A stretch of 64,000 bases of DNA from Sternotherus odoratus (GCA_032164245.1 JAVMKO010000005.1:39708133-39772132), one strand, 5' to 3'. Counted from the first letter of the stretch, positions 24,516 to 35,099 are shown. Notes: generated by a model from the letters alone, not told the origin. Numbers and translations are program-made.

Positions 24516-24867
24516 TTAGGGTATGTCTTCACTACAGCAGTAAGTCGATTTCCTTTAAGTCGATTTTTTAAAGCAGACTGTATAGAGTCGATTTTGTGCG
24601 TTCCCACAAAGCACAGAGAGTCAGCAGTGTCTGTCCACACAACTGTTGCAAGCGTCAACTTAGTGAGCGTTGCACTATGGGTACTCTTCCCACAGTTCCC
24701 GGAGTCCCCAGCAGGCACCATTTCGAGTGCTGCACTATGGGTAGGCATTTCATAATTTCGCGCCCTTTTTTCGCACTGCCAACCCCATTTCGAATGGTGC
24801 ACTGTGGGTACGCATCCCATTATTCGCGCCCTTTCTCCGCGCCTCACTAACGCCATAGCGCAGCAAC

Positions 24868-26277
24868 ATGGAGCCAGCTGATGCCACCGCTGCAGTACTG
24901 GCCATTGTGAGGACCTCGCGCACTGTTGTGGATTTTATGCTGTACCGTCTGCAGAGGAATGCGATCTGGAGACAACTGCGCTTTCCGGAACCTGACGGCA
25001 GTGATGAGGAGATGGACGTGGACGTGCACAGCAGGGACAGGGACACGGACATTTTTGGAAGTAGGGCGACCGACAATCTGGCAAATTTGGTGGCAATGGG
25101 GCAGGCTCATGCCATGCAACGCCGATTCTGGACCAGGGAAACAAGCACTGACTGGTGGGATCGCATAGTGCTGTGGGTCTGGGATGACTCCCAGTGGCTC
25201 AGAAACTTTCGCATGCGTAAGGGCACGTTCATGGAACTTTGTGACTTGCTTTCCCCGGCCCTCCGGCGCAAGAATACCAGAATGAGAGCCGCCCTCACAG
25301 TTGAGAAGTGAGTGGCGATAGCCCTCTGGAAGCTTGCAACGCCAGACAGCTACCGGTCAGTCGCGAATCAGTTTGGGGTGGGTAAATCTACAGTGGGGTC
25401 TGCTGTGATGCAAGTAAGCAGAGCAATCGTCGAGCTGCTGCTACCCAGGGTTATAAACCTTGGAAACCTGCAATCCACAATAGATGGCTTTGCCGCCATG
25501 GGATTCCCTAACTGTGGTGGGGCTATAGATGGGACTCATATCCCTATCCTGGCACCGGACAATGAGGCTGCAGAGTACAGAAACCGGAAGGGATATTATT
25601 CTATGGTCATGCAAGCAGTGGTTGACCACAAGGGACGTTTCACCGACCTGTACGTGGGATGGCCGGGAAAGCTTCATGATGCTCGTGTTTTCAGGAACTC
25701 TAGGATTTTTAGACAGCTGCAGCAGGGGATTTTCTTTCCCGACCAGAAAATTTCCGTGGGAGGGGGGGTGGAAATGCCGATCGTTATCATTGGGGATCCA
25801 GCCTGCCCCCTAATGCCCTGGCTTATGAAGCCCTACACAGGAGCCCTGGACAGGGGTCAGGAGCTGTTCAGTTACAGGCTGAGCAAGTGCAGGATGGCAG
25901 TAGAGTGTGCATTTGGCCGACTGAAGGGGCGATGGCGTTCACTACTTATTCGCTCAGACATCAGTGAGAGAAATATCCCCAATGTTATTGCTGCTTGCTC
26001 TGTGCTCCACAATCTCTGTGACAGCAAGGGGGAAATGTTTATTGCGGGCTGGGAGGCAGAGGCAAATTTCCTGTCCGCTGCTTACCAGCAGCCAAACAGC
26101 AGGGAAAGTAGAAGAGCGCACCATGACGCGCTGCGCCTCAGGGATGCCTTGAAAACCAGTTTTTCTGAGTGCCCAAGATGGCGTTTGACAACCCTCACCC
26201 TTGCTCTGCTCGGCCCTAAGCCTGCCGTCCTTGCACCCTCTTTCCCTCCCCCCTCCCGATCCTTGCAGAGGAAATAA
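24868..26277 (+). pseudogene. Harbinger DDE transposase, one in-frame stop
   Basis: Encodes a PIF/Harbinger transposase that would cut and paste the surrounding element. The ATG at 24868 opens MEPADATAAVLAIVRTSRTV. The first 147 codons end at a TGA (25309-25311), and the same frame continues at once for 321 codons to TAA at 26275-26277. In the second part a helix-turn-helix-like segment (PDSYRSVANQFGVGKSTVGS) precedes the nuclease fold. The catalytic acids are visible: D in GGAIDGTHIPI (codon at 25528), D in KLHDARVF (25678) and E in RMAVECAFGRLKGRWR (25903). Apart from the stop I see no frameshift, so loss looks recent. The TGA could come from CGA by CpG decay, which is inference. Confidence 0.9.
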
Positions 26278-26310
26278 ATTCACTGTTTTAAAAATCATGC
26301 TTTCTTTATT
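26273..26310. terminator. convergent poly(A) signals of the two Harbinger genes
   Basis: AATAAA at 26273-26278 overlaps the transposase stop codon on +. The complement of AATAAA lies at 26305-26310 and would serve the minus-strand partner gene, whose stop is at 26559-26561. The tail-to-tail spacing is about 27 bp. Confidence 0.6.
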
Positions 26311-26558
26311 GCTTCATCACAAACACAAATACAGGGGATTACTGGCAGGGTAGCCCAGAATGGGGTGGGGGAGGAGGGAAACCAGCAGTCGCAGTGGTGG
26401 AAGAGCGGAGAGAGGAGTGAGTGGGGGAAGGGGAGAGAGGTGGGGGACCAAGACACAGCAGCTTTTAAAAGTTTTTAGATAAACTCATCCTGCTGCTGCT
26501 TGTGCTGGCTTGTGGGGTAGAGTGGGTCGGTCCACAGATCTTCCCTCCCCCCGGGTTC

Positions 26559-26962
26559 TCACCCCACGTTTGGTAGGGAAGCTATGAGACTTGGGGGGGG
26601 GGGGAGGTGGTTAGACAGAGACTGCAGAGGCGATCTTTGGTCCTGCTGCAGCTCCACCAGACACCTCAGCATGTCGCTTTGGTCCTCCATTATCCGGAGC
26701 AAAGCATCCATCCGCCTTTCTTCACGCTGCTGTCGTCTTTCTTCGCGCTCCAGCCACATTTCTTCCCTCTTTTCTGCTGCGGCTCTTGATTCCTGCCTTG
26801 ACTGGAGCAATCTTTCCCTCCATTCCGTCTGGCGGGCTGCCTCAGCGCGAGAGTTTTCCAGTAGTTCATTGAACATATCATCGCACGTTTTCTTTTTACG
26901 TTTTTGTATCTGTGATGCACGGCGTGAGGAGCAGGACAGGGGATTCTGAGATAGTTGTGCAG
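26559..26962 (-). pseudogene. Myb/SANT-like Harbinger partner, exon 2
   Basis: Minus strand, acceptor AG at 26964-26963 (complement). The exon starts CTGCACAACT and reads AAQLSQNPLSCSSRRASQIQ once joined to the G left by exon 1. A long charged helical stretch follows (NSRAEAARQTEWRERLL; EEMWLEREERRQQREERRMD; ALLRIMEDQSDMLRCLVELQ), probably coiled coil, then a proline-rich tail and a stop at 26561-26559. In this family the partner protein is thought to carry the transposase into the nucleus and to transposon ends. The exon itself is open. Confidence 0.75.
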
Positions 26963-27595
26963 CTGTGGGCAAAGAAAGGTTCAAAGTTATAAGACAGATA
27001 CATTCAAGGTTATGAAACAGATGCATTCAAGGTTATGAGACAGATGCATTCTCGGACGATCACAATGGGAGTACTATGCAACTGGCAACCTCAGTATTCA
27101 GAGGCCTGATATGATTTCTGTACAAGGTCATATTCCACACCTAAAAGTGACTGAATGACTCACAGAAAAGTCACAGCATCTCACACACATATGCGAGCCT
27201 CAGCACAACACGGCTTCTGAAATCACCATACAGCCGGCCATGGTAAGCTGAAATCCATATTTAAAAGAAGCACTTGGATATTCTAGAGTAACCCCACCCC
27301 TCCCCCCCACCACATGGATTCCTCCTCCTCCCACCGCGTGGCTCCCAGTGAACCCCGAACTGCAAAACAAAACCAAAAATCTCTCACTAAGGGCTGGCTG
27401 GGGGTCTTCAGCGGAAGCAACCGCTTGCAGACTCTTCAAAATCCCTGCTAGCTACCACTACGGGCTGGCGCGGGGGCGGGGCGTGTTCGGGAGCGGGGGG
27501 GCCGCGTGCGGTCGGTCTTCAGCGGAAAAGATTACTTTGTAGCTGGGAACCTTTATCTCCCTACTAATTGCAGTCCGTATTTCAAACAGGCAACC

Positions 27596-27886
27596 ATGAA
27601 TGACATCACTTTGCTTAGAATTTCTCAGAGAGATAGAGAACGCGTGCTGCTTCAGTCACTGCAAAGTCCTGGGCCATTCGCCGCAATGCTATGCTGCTCA
27701 ATAATACCAGAGTATTTACTACTTTTGTGGCATGGGATGGTCTCCTATCACGGGAGGCCACATAAGGCGGCTCTCCCCAGAAATCTGGTGCAGAAGATTC
27801 ATCGCTACCTCCTGGATAGCTTCATTGAAATGTCCATAGAGGACTTCCGGTCAATACTGGAGTATATTGACAAACTCTTTGAGTAG
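27596..27886 (+). CDS. third Harbinger ORF, unknown protein
   Basis: A 96-codon ORF from ATG 27596 to TAG 27884-27886. The open frame extends upstream to 27506. Just before the ATG is an acceptor-like ttcaaacag (27582-27590), so it may be a spliced last exon. An AATAAA follows at 27938-27943. The peptide has no family I recognise. Visible features are PGPFAAMLCCSIIPEYLLLL, WHGMVSYHGRPHKAALPRNL and IHRYLLDSFIEMSIEDFRSI. It is predicted to be helical and has no signal peptide. It sits on the opposite strand inside the Myb-like gene's intron. A second Harbinger (49031-50855) has a homologous ORF in the same place, alignable without gaps with 31 of 64 identities by my hand count. That argues for protein-level constraint. 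Function unknown. Confidence 0.6.
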   Translation: MNDITLLRISQRDRERVLLQSLQSPGPFAAMLCCSIIPEYLLLLWHGMVSYHGRPHKAALPRNLVQKIHRYLLDSFIEMSIEDFRSILEYIDKLFE

Positions 27887-27983
27887 AAACTGACCAGCAA
27901 TGAAAGCACGCTAAGTCCTTAGGGCAAGTTAATCATTAATAAATGCTTCCTTTAAAAATCATGAGTCATGTAATCCCTTAAAA

Positions 27984-28588
27984 CAGGGGTCTCAAACTCA
28001 AATGACCATGAGGGCCGCATGAGGACTAGTGCACTGGCCCGAGGGCCGCACCACTGACACACACACATACCCTCGCTGCCCCGGCTCTGCCCCCACTCCA
28101 CCCCTTCCATGAGGACTAGTGCACTGGCCCGAGGGCCGCACCACTGACACACACCCTGCCCTCGCTGCCCCGGCTCTGCCCCCACTCCACCCCTTCCATG
28201 AGGACTAGTGCACTGGCCCGAGGGCCGCACCACTGACACACACCCTGCCCTTGCTGCCCCGGCTCCACCCCCACTCCACCCCTTCCAAGAGGTCCCACCC
28301 CTGCCCCACCTCCTCCTCTGAGCACGCAGCTCCCCATTCCCTCCTGGAAAGCGCTAGGCACCACCAACAGCTGTTTGGCAAACAAAGCAAGAGATATATA
28401 GGAAGTCCAGAGCTAGAAACACGCGCGGCCCAGCCAGGCAGCAAAGAAGCCTCCACTTCTGGCCCCTCCATCCTGCAAACTGCTATGGGGGGACCGGGGG
28501 GAGGGGGGGCGCCAGGAAGCTTGGCGGGCCGCAGGGAAGGGCTTTGCGGGCCGCATGTGGCCCCCGGGCCGCATGTTTGAGACCCCTG
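27984..28588. mobile_element. hAT MITE in the Harbinger intron
   Basis: Ends CAGGGGTCTCAAACTCAAAT and the complement of CAGGGGTCTCAAACATGCGG, flanked by perfect 8-bp copies of CCTTAAAA at 27976-27983 and 28589-28596. Inside, about 90-bp units (gaggactagtgcactggccc onward) are repeated three times between 28020 and 28280. Two open frames cross it on the minus strand but are repeat-driven. Confidence 0.92.
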
Positions 28589-28609
28589 CCTTAAAAAAAA
28601 AACACTTAC

Positions 28610-29135
28610 CCCCTTGGGAGGCTTGGGAGGGTGCTGGCTCCAGGGTGATAAACAGCTCCTGGCTGTCTGCTAACAGGGTTTCTCCGCTGGCCTCCTGCTG
28701 CTCCGTGATATTTCCCTCCTCATCATTGTCATCCTCATCCGAATCCTCCTCAGGCCTGATGATTATCCCATGGGTGGAGTCCACACAGACCGGTGCGATG
28801 GTGGTGGGGGCGCCCCCCATTATCTGATTTAGTTCATTGTAGAACCGGCATGTCCACGGCGCGCCCCCTGAGCGTCCATTTGCCTCCTTGGCTTTCTGGA
28901 ATGCTTGCTTCAGCTCCTTAATTTTCACGCGGCACTGTTAGGCGTCCCTGTTGTGGCCCCTTTCCAGCATGGCCTTGGAGACCCTGGCAAACGTGTTGGC
29001 ATTCCGTTTGTTGTTGCGGAGTTCCAACATCACGGATTCCTCTCCCCAGATAGCGATGAGATCCAACACCTCATGACTGGACCATGCTGGAGCTCTTTTC
29101 CTCTGGCTGGTCTCCTGTGCTGCTGAGCTCTGCAT
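28610..29135 (-). pseudogene. Myb/SANT-like Harbinger partner, exon 1, one stop
   Basis: Minus strand from ATG 29135 (MQSSAAQETSQRKRAPAWSS). The Myb/SANT-like DNA-binding part follows: WSSHEVLDLIAIWGEESVML, then NANTFARVSKAMLERGHNRD. A TAA at 28940-28938 breaks the frame, which then continues QCRVKIKELKQAFQKAKEAN and into an acidic stretch (EEDSDEDDNDEEGN). The exon ends at a consensus donor GTAAGT (complement at 28609-28604). The 526 nt leave one base, and joining to 26962 keeps the frame, which supports this two-exon model. An upstream in-frame ATG at 29195 is possible but less likely. Confidence 0.8.
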
Positions 29136-29585
29136 GGCGTCTTTGATGCTGAGCTCTGCATGGCGGCTTGTGCTGCTGATTTCTCTGAATGGCAACTGAG
29201 CTGGGCAGGTGAGCTGGCCACGCTGACCAAATAGGAAATGCTATTCAAATGTTCCCGGGTCTTTTCCTGTCTACCTGGCCAGAGCAGCGAGTTGAGAGTG
29301 CTGTCCAGAGTGGTCACAGTGGAGCAGTGAGGCAGTCCAGAGTGGTCAGAATGGAGCATTGTGGGACAGCCTCTGGAGGCCAATAATGTCCCATGCGCCC
29401 TCACTGGTGCACAATCGACCCAGAGAGGTCGATTTCAGCGCTACCCTCTCGTGAGGGAGGATTATAGAAGTCGATTTTGAGGGCCCTTTAAATCGACGCA
29501 AATGGCGTCTGTGTGAGGGCGGGTACAGGTTTATGTCGACTTAACATTGCTAAAGTCAACGTTAAGTCATAGTGGGGACCAGCCC

Positions 29586-30990
29586 TTACACACAATGCAC
29601 TCTCCCACCTTTTCTGCCCTGCCTGTCCTTCCTAGACAGTTTATATCCATCCATGACAGTACTCCAGTCATGTGAGTCATCCCAAGCAAATCTCTGTTAT
29701 TCCAATCACGTCATAATTGTTTGACTGTGCCAGAACTTCCAGTTCTCCCTGCTTGTTTCCCAGGCTTTTTGCATTTGTGTATAGGCACTTAAGATAACTT
29801 GCTGATCATCCTACTTTCTCAGTATGAGGCAGGAGTCCCCCCCTTTTGCGCTCTCCAGCTCATGCTTCCTCCTGTTATCCCACTTCCCCACTTAACTCAG
29901 GGCTTTGGTCTCCTTCCTCCGGTGAACCTAGTTTAAAGCCCTTCTCACTAAGTTAACCAGCCTGCTTGTGAAGGTGGAGCTCGTCTCTGCCTAGCACTCC
30001 TTCTTCTTGGAACACCATCCCATGGTCAAAGAATCCAAAGCCTTCTCTCCAACACCACTTGCATAGCCATTTGTTGACTTCCACAATTCGACGGTCTCTA
30101 CCTGGGCCTTTTCCTTCCACAGGGAGGATGGACAAGAACACCACTTGCACCTCAAACTCCTTTATTCTTCTTCCCAGAGCCACGTAGTCTGCAATGATAC
30201 ACTCAAAGTCATTCTTGGCAGTATCATTTGTGTACACGTGGAGAAGCAGGAAGGGGTAGCGATCTGAGGGCTTGATGAATTTGGCAGTCTCTCTGTCACA
30301 TCGTGAATCTTAGCTCTGACAAGAAGCACACTTCTTGGTTTTCCCGGTCAGGACAACAGATAGATGAATCAGTCCCCTTGAGGAGGGAATCCCCAACCAC
30401 CACCCTTCTTCTCTTGGGAGTGCATCTCATGCTATCCAATTGGGGGAGTCTCCTTTTGCTCCCTTCCCTCGGACGTTTCATCTAGTCCACTCTCTGCATT
30501 AGTACCTGTGGAGACAACATGAAAACGGTCGCTCACCTGTATCTGCATTGCTGGTATGTGGACGCTCAAATTTCTTCACCCGCTTTCTGTCCCCACTGCG
30601 CAGCCTGCTCTGATTCTTCAGAATGTTGTGCCCATAGAAGTGTATCCTGATGTCTGTCCAGGAAATCTTCATTTTCTCTTATGCAACACAGGGTTGATAC
30701 TTATTTCTCCAGACCTTGAACCTTCTCTTCCAGTATGGAGACCAGCTTGCAAATTGTATAGACAAAGTCACTTCTATCCTGTGGAAGAAAGACAAACATG
30801 GCACGTTCTGTGCAGGTAACAACATCTGATCACTCACCGTCCATATTATCTTCTTTCTAAGAGCTATCATACTAACTACTCAGAGAAACCCGCAAGATGA
30901 AAGCCTCAGTAGGCTTTCCCTAGGTGAACTCCCAGACAAACTCTGCTATTTGCCGCTCAGCTGGTTCGCAGCTGACTGCCTTTTTATAAC
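29586..30990 (-). pseudogene. CR1 5' part: ORF1 esterase and endonuclease start
   Basis: The 5' part of the minus-strand CR1, beyond the Harbinger. ORF1 shows an SGNH/GDSL-type esterase: RRRVVVGDSLLKGTDSSICC near 30400 with the GDSLL nucleophile motif, then a frameshifted continuation YTNDTAKNDFECIIADYVAL and FGFFDHGMVFQEEGVLGRDE near 30235-29955. The N-terminal part of the ORF2 endonuclease follows (SLGNKQGELEVLAQSNNYDV, SHDWSTVMDGYKLSRKDRQG), cut at the Harbinger target TTA. The 5' limit near 30990 is approximate. Frameshifts make it inactive. It shows that the CR1 was close to full length when the later elements landed. Confidence 0.85.
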
Positions 30991-32523
30991 TGTCCCAATA
31001 TAGCCTGTAATTCTCATCAAGTAACTAATTTCTCCTTTGAATCAATTTTAAGTTCGTGACAGGATAAGTTTGATCAGTCCCTAGTGTTTCTATTAAAAAA
31101 ATAATTAAGGAGTTATTTCACTTTAAAAAGTAAATAGGTACATATTCTGAGTAATATTTAAGTTTTTATAAATTGACTTTTTTTGTAAGTGAAAGATTTG
31201 TGCACAGCTCACATAGTCACTCTGAGCTATTACCATCTTTCCAGTGGTTAGAGGATGAAACAAGATGTATTGACACTCAGCACGTCATAACTCATCCTTG
31301 ACATGCTTTCATACATCTTCCAAAGATGTCATCCCACATGTAAGTTCCAAAATTAGATTTCATTCTATAATTTTGTGCACTAAAAAAATTATCCACGAAT
31401 GCAGATTGTCATAATTCCAGGACTAAATTTCTGCTGGAAGACAAAATTTTGAATCAGAAATCAAAAATATATGTTTTCAACACAGTATTAATGGTCTCCG
31501 TTTAATTTGGATAGTTTACAATTAATTTTCTTGTGTGACTGCTTCACAGTAGTCCCTTTGGATTGTTTTCGTGTAGCATTTGCCAGGTGACTTAATTTCT
31601 GAAACTAAAGAGGTCAGCAGCAAAGTGGAAGGAACAGTGAAACACATACTGTACAAGGTTGCAGCAGCCCCTGCCCTGCAAGCTCCCAAGACATAATAAA
31701 GTGTCTTATTAGTAAAATCTGTGAAAAACTGGTAAATCTATTCTTCTTATAAAGATTAATGTCAGCAGTCATTGAAATCACTAAACCCATATAAACTGCT
31801 CTTCATCCAGGTGTAAATTTGGCTGCTTTGCTAAACTGTCTTTATAGAAGAGACCCATATTGTTCATTAAAGCTGTAGAGCTGCTATATGAATGTGTAAA
31901 TTAGGGGTCTTATGGGTTCTTTCTGCCCTGTGGGTATGTTACATTTATAGCAAGTGGCGCTTGCAATCTTGTAAACCTAGAAAGCTACAAGGAAGCCTGA
32001 CAAATCAGCAAGTCTGGTATTAGTATTTTTGCACCTGTGTAACACTCGAAGGTATTGACTGATCTGACAAGTCAAGAAGTTATAAGTGTCAAGCCTTTAA
32101 GGGACTGTAAAATCTGTCAAAGCCTCATTACTCAGTTTCTGATGGAACTTCAGCAAATGGATATTATTCACTGTAGACAATGTTCTGTTCTCCCTAGATT
32201 GTGAGGAAAGAGGGGAGACTGTGTGCTTTTTGTAAGCTGTGTTTCTCCTTTTCCAGTCTTCTATTGCATATTTTATGCTGGCTATTGTGGTTGCTTGTCT
32301 TACTCATTAATTGTGTTCCAGTGGTTAGAGCAAAGGACAGCTAGTCACTTATTGCTCAGTTCTTCAGCAACTGTAAGACTAAGTAAAATAGAGTTGCAAT
32401 AATCTCAGTTAATTAAATTTACCCACCTGATATACAAGAATCCAAGAAAAAAATAATGACTACAATATTGTCAAGGACTGAGCAATATAAACAAATACTC
32501 ATATACAAAGTAATGCTCTAAAG

Positions 32524-32842
32524 CAGAGGTCAGCAACCTTTCAGAAGTGGTGTGCCATGTCTTTGTTTTGTCACTCTAATTTAAGGTTTTGCATGCCAGT
32601 AATAAATTTTAATGTTTTTAGAAGGTCTCTTTCTATAGGTCTATAATATATAACTAAACTATTGTTGTATGTAAAGTAAATAAGATTTTTAAAATGTTTA
32701 AGAAGTTTCATTTAAAATTAAATTAAAATGCAGAGCCCCCCAGACCATGTGGCCAGTGGCCAGGACCTGGGCAATGTGAGTGCCACTGAAAATCAGCTTG
32801 CATGCCGTCTTTGGCACGTGTGCCATAGGTTGCCTATCCCTG
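32524..32842. mobile_element. hAT MITE (CAGAGGTCAGCAACC ends)
   Basis: Ends CAGAGGTCAGCAACCTTTC and the complement of CAGGGATAGGCAACCTATG, flanked by perfect 8-bp copies of CTCTAAAG at 32516-32523 and 32843-32850. Non-coding. Confidence 0.9.
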
Positions 32843-33222
32843 CTCTAAAGAAATCCATCCACTGGAGAAAAGTTGAGTTTAATGGGTCAGATTAAAAGAG
32901 CATAAACCCATAGTGGGTTGTCCTGCAAGGGAAGATTTGCAGAAGAATGTGAAGTAAGATAGAAAGGTCTCAAGTACCAATGAACATACATTATTATTTT
33001 ATGTAATTCAAAAACAGCTGTTTAATATACATAAGAACTTTTTTATGCCAAAAAATAAGTAATTGTGTTGTTACTATAGCCCATAGGTAGGCATAGTGCT
33101 TTACAGTTTTTAAATAGACAAATCTCTGCTCCTAAAGGGTCTTACAATTTATGTTAGATATAACATAGCAGAACAGATAATTGTGTACAAAGGATGAGGG
33201 ACAGAAGAGTGAGAGAGAGACT

Positions 33223-33318
33223 GGGCCTGATTCTCCACTGCATTATACCAGTTTGAAGCCACTATGAGTCCAGTGACTTCAGTGTAGGTATAGAGTAATG
33301 CAATGGAGAATCCAGCCC
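33223..33318. mobile_element. short palindromic MITE
   Basis: GGGCCTGATTCTCCACTGCA on the left pairs with TGCAATGGAGAATCCAGCCC on the right. The element is about 96 bp. No clear target duplication seen. Confidence 0.55.
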
Positions 33319-34075
33319 ATTCTTTATTATATACTGTACGTCTCTTAGTTGCCTTTCTAATTACTCATTATTTACATTAATTTTTAGTTAATATTTCATA
33401 GAACAAAGTTGAAGGAGAGGTTAGAAATGGATGGGACATAGAAAAGCTAACTGTAAAAAGTAGGAAATCAGCAATCTGTAAAAATGAGAACAGGAGACAT
33501 CATCTTTTACACATCCTATGGTTGTGTGCATTATTATATAGTCATTCTGCAATAAAATCTGAAGCAGCTAGTACCATGGCCAAGGTATATTGGTTAGAAA
33601 ATATTTCAGAACGTACCCTGTTCATAGGCATTATTTCTGTTAACACTAGCTAAGAAATGTATCTGAATAGTTTGTACTATTAAAGATCAGTCCAACTGGC
33701 TATCTAGATGAATATTGTTAAATAACATTTATCCATGAACAAATTACCAGTGCACCATCTGGACTGACATCAATAGTTGACTTTTTTATCAATTAGAAAA
33801 AGAGACTTAACTTATGTACTAGTGCTAGATGAGTAAACATACTGTAATTGCTGTGCTGGAAACTTTTTAAAAATATATTGCTATATTAACTTTATACATA
33901 CAATACAATACTGTAATACTCATTACAATTGCACATACATGGGGCATGAAGGTAAATGAATAATTGGAAGTAACCCATTCCCCTATCCCAACAAAAGAAA
34001 CACACTCTAGATTTTTGTTTGTTATCCCATAGTTTTTGGATTTGTTTTATATTTCTAGATAGTCTGTTCAACATA

Positions 34076-34531
34076 CCGTATTTTTCAGCATATAAGACGC
34101 CTTTTTAACCCCCAAAAATATTCGCAAAATTAGGGGGGGCGTCTTATACGCCGAATATATGACCTCACCGGGGAGCTGGGGCGGCTGCAGGTGGCCCGGC
34201 GGGCGGGGCGGGGCGGCGCTTCCCCCCCCGAGCCCACCCGCATGTATTCGGGGCCGGCGGGGAACGGGAGCAGCTCGGGCCCCGGGGCCCCTGGGAGCGC
34301 CCGCCCGCACGGCGGGGACGGGAGAGCGGCGCGCTCCCAGCAGCCCGCCCGCGCGGCGGGGACGGGAGAGCGGCGCGCTCCCAGCAGCCCGCCCGCGCGG
34401 CGGGGACGGGAGAGCGAGGCGCTTTTTGTGTGTGGTGGTGGGGTTTTTTTTTTTTTTTTGTGTCCGGCTTTTTTATTTAAAACTTGGGGGCGTCTTATAG
34501 GCCGGAGCGTCCTATATGGCGAAAAATACGG
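34076..34531. mobile_element. Tc1/mariner-type MITE with GC-rich core
   Basis: Ends CCGTATTTTTCAGCATATAA and the complement of CCGTATTTTTCGCCATATAG, flanked by TA at 34074-34075 and 34532-34533. The core at about 34180-34420 is extremely GC- and CpG-rich and contains about 2.5 tandem units of roughly 54 bp (ggacgggagagcggcgcgct). The open frames there are repeat artefacts. Confidence 0.75.
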
Positions 34532-35010
34532 TAGTTTAGCATAAGACTTTTTTCAAATAACTGAAATACTCAAGAGTCTTTGTCATTTCATCTTTCAATT
34601 ATCTAGTTGTAAGTTCTGGGATGTAATTTGATTTGTTGCCAAATGTGAAAGGGTAGTAAATAGCAGCCATTAATTTTAGGATTAATTGATTTTTTTTTTC
34701 AAAATTCAATTAAAATATGTGCGAACCTTCCCCCACTGTATCATAATGTGCAATGCAAAACTCTTCCCAAAATTACAGAAGTTACTACTGACTCAAAAGT
34801 GTCCAAGATAAAGAGATTAATACTGGAAGATGAGAGAATACTGGTTTCCCTTCTGGCCCAATGTCCCATTGTTGTCTGTTAAAAAGAAGCTTGTGTTGGA
34901 TTTCTCCCACAAAACAAAATCATACAACATATGCAGTAAAACCTTTCTCTCTTTTTATCATTTGGATAAAAAAGAGCAGGTAACTTTAACTAGTGTCCCT
35001 TTTATTTTAG

Positions 35011-35099
35011 GTGCAACAATGAAAATGAATGGTATCAGATCCATGAAAACATTATCCGCAAATCCAGTACCAAGTACACAGCACCCAGCTCAAACTATG
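35011..35099 (+). CDS. DOCK3: DOCK3 internal exon 4 of 10
   Basis: The acceptor is attttag ending at 35010 and the donor gtaatt starts at 35100. The 89 nt complete a Thr codon from exon 3, then read CNNENEWYQIHENIIRKSST and KYTAPSSNY, leaving one base for the next exon. The WYQIHENII motif is shared by DOCK3 and DOCK4. The KSSTKY continuation favours DOCK3. Confidence 0.9.

Larger units (their letters stand above)
24519..29585. mobile_element. PIF/Harbinger transposon, 5067 bp, near-complete
   Basis: The ends are GGGTATGTCTTCACTA on the left and the complement of GGGCTGGTCCCCACTA on the right. Perfect TTA duplications lie at 24516-24518 and 29586-29588. The host CR1 endonuclease reads on across the site. 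Content: transposase on + (24868-26277), a Myb/SANT-like partner gene on - (exons 29135-28610 and 26962-26559), a third ORF on + inside the partner's intron (27596-27886), and a hAT MITE in that same intron (27984-28588). The transposase and partner transcripts converge on back-to-back AATAAA signals at 26273-26278 (+) and 26305-26310 (-). Both main genes carry one nonsense codon. Confidence 0.93.
10893..35010 (+). other. intron between exons 3 and 4 (24118 bp)
   Basis: The largest intron in the window, holding most of the transposons, which are listed separately. Stretches in which I recognise nothing are about 10900-12890, 13110-13740, 15240-16790, 17190-17630, 18570-19120, 31000-32515, 32851-33220, 33320-34070 and 34535-35010. 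The region 13833-13865 is a purine-rich AAAG tract. Confidence 0.6.

Noticed and set aside
24596..24850. 84-codon + frame upstream of the transposase
   Set aside because: Lies in the Harbinger leader; made of imperfect repeats of a gcactatgggta unit with no coding signal.
28116..28471. Minus-strand frames with repeated GQCTSPHGRG-like units
   Set aside because: Threefold tandem repeat inside the hAT MITE at 27984-28588.
34159..34544. CpG-island-like segment with 113- and 117-codon frames, considered as a promoter or first exon
   Set aside because: It lies entirely within the inverted ends of a TA-flanked MITE and consists of tandem units.
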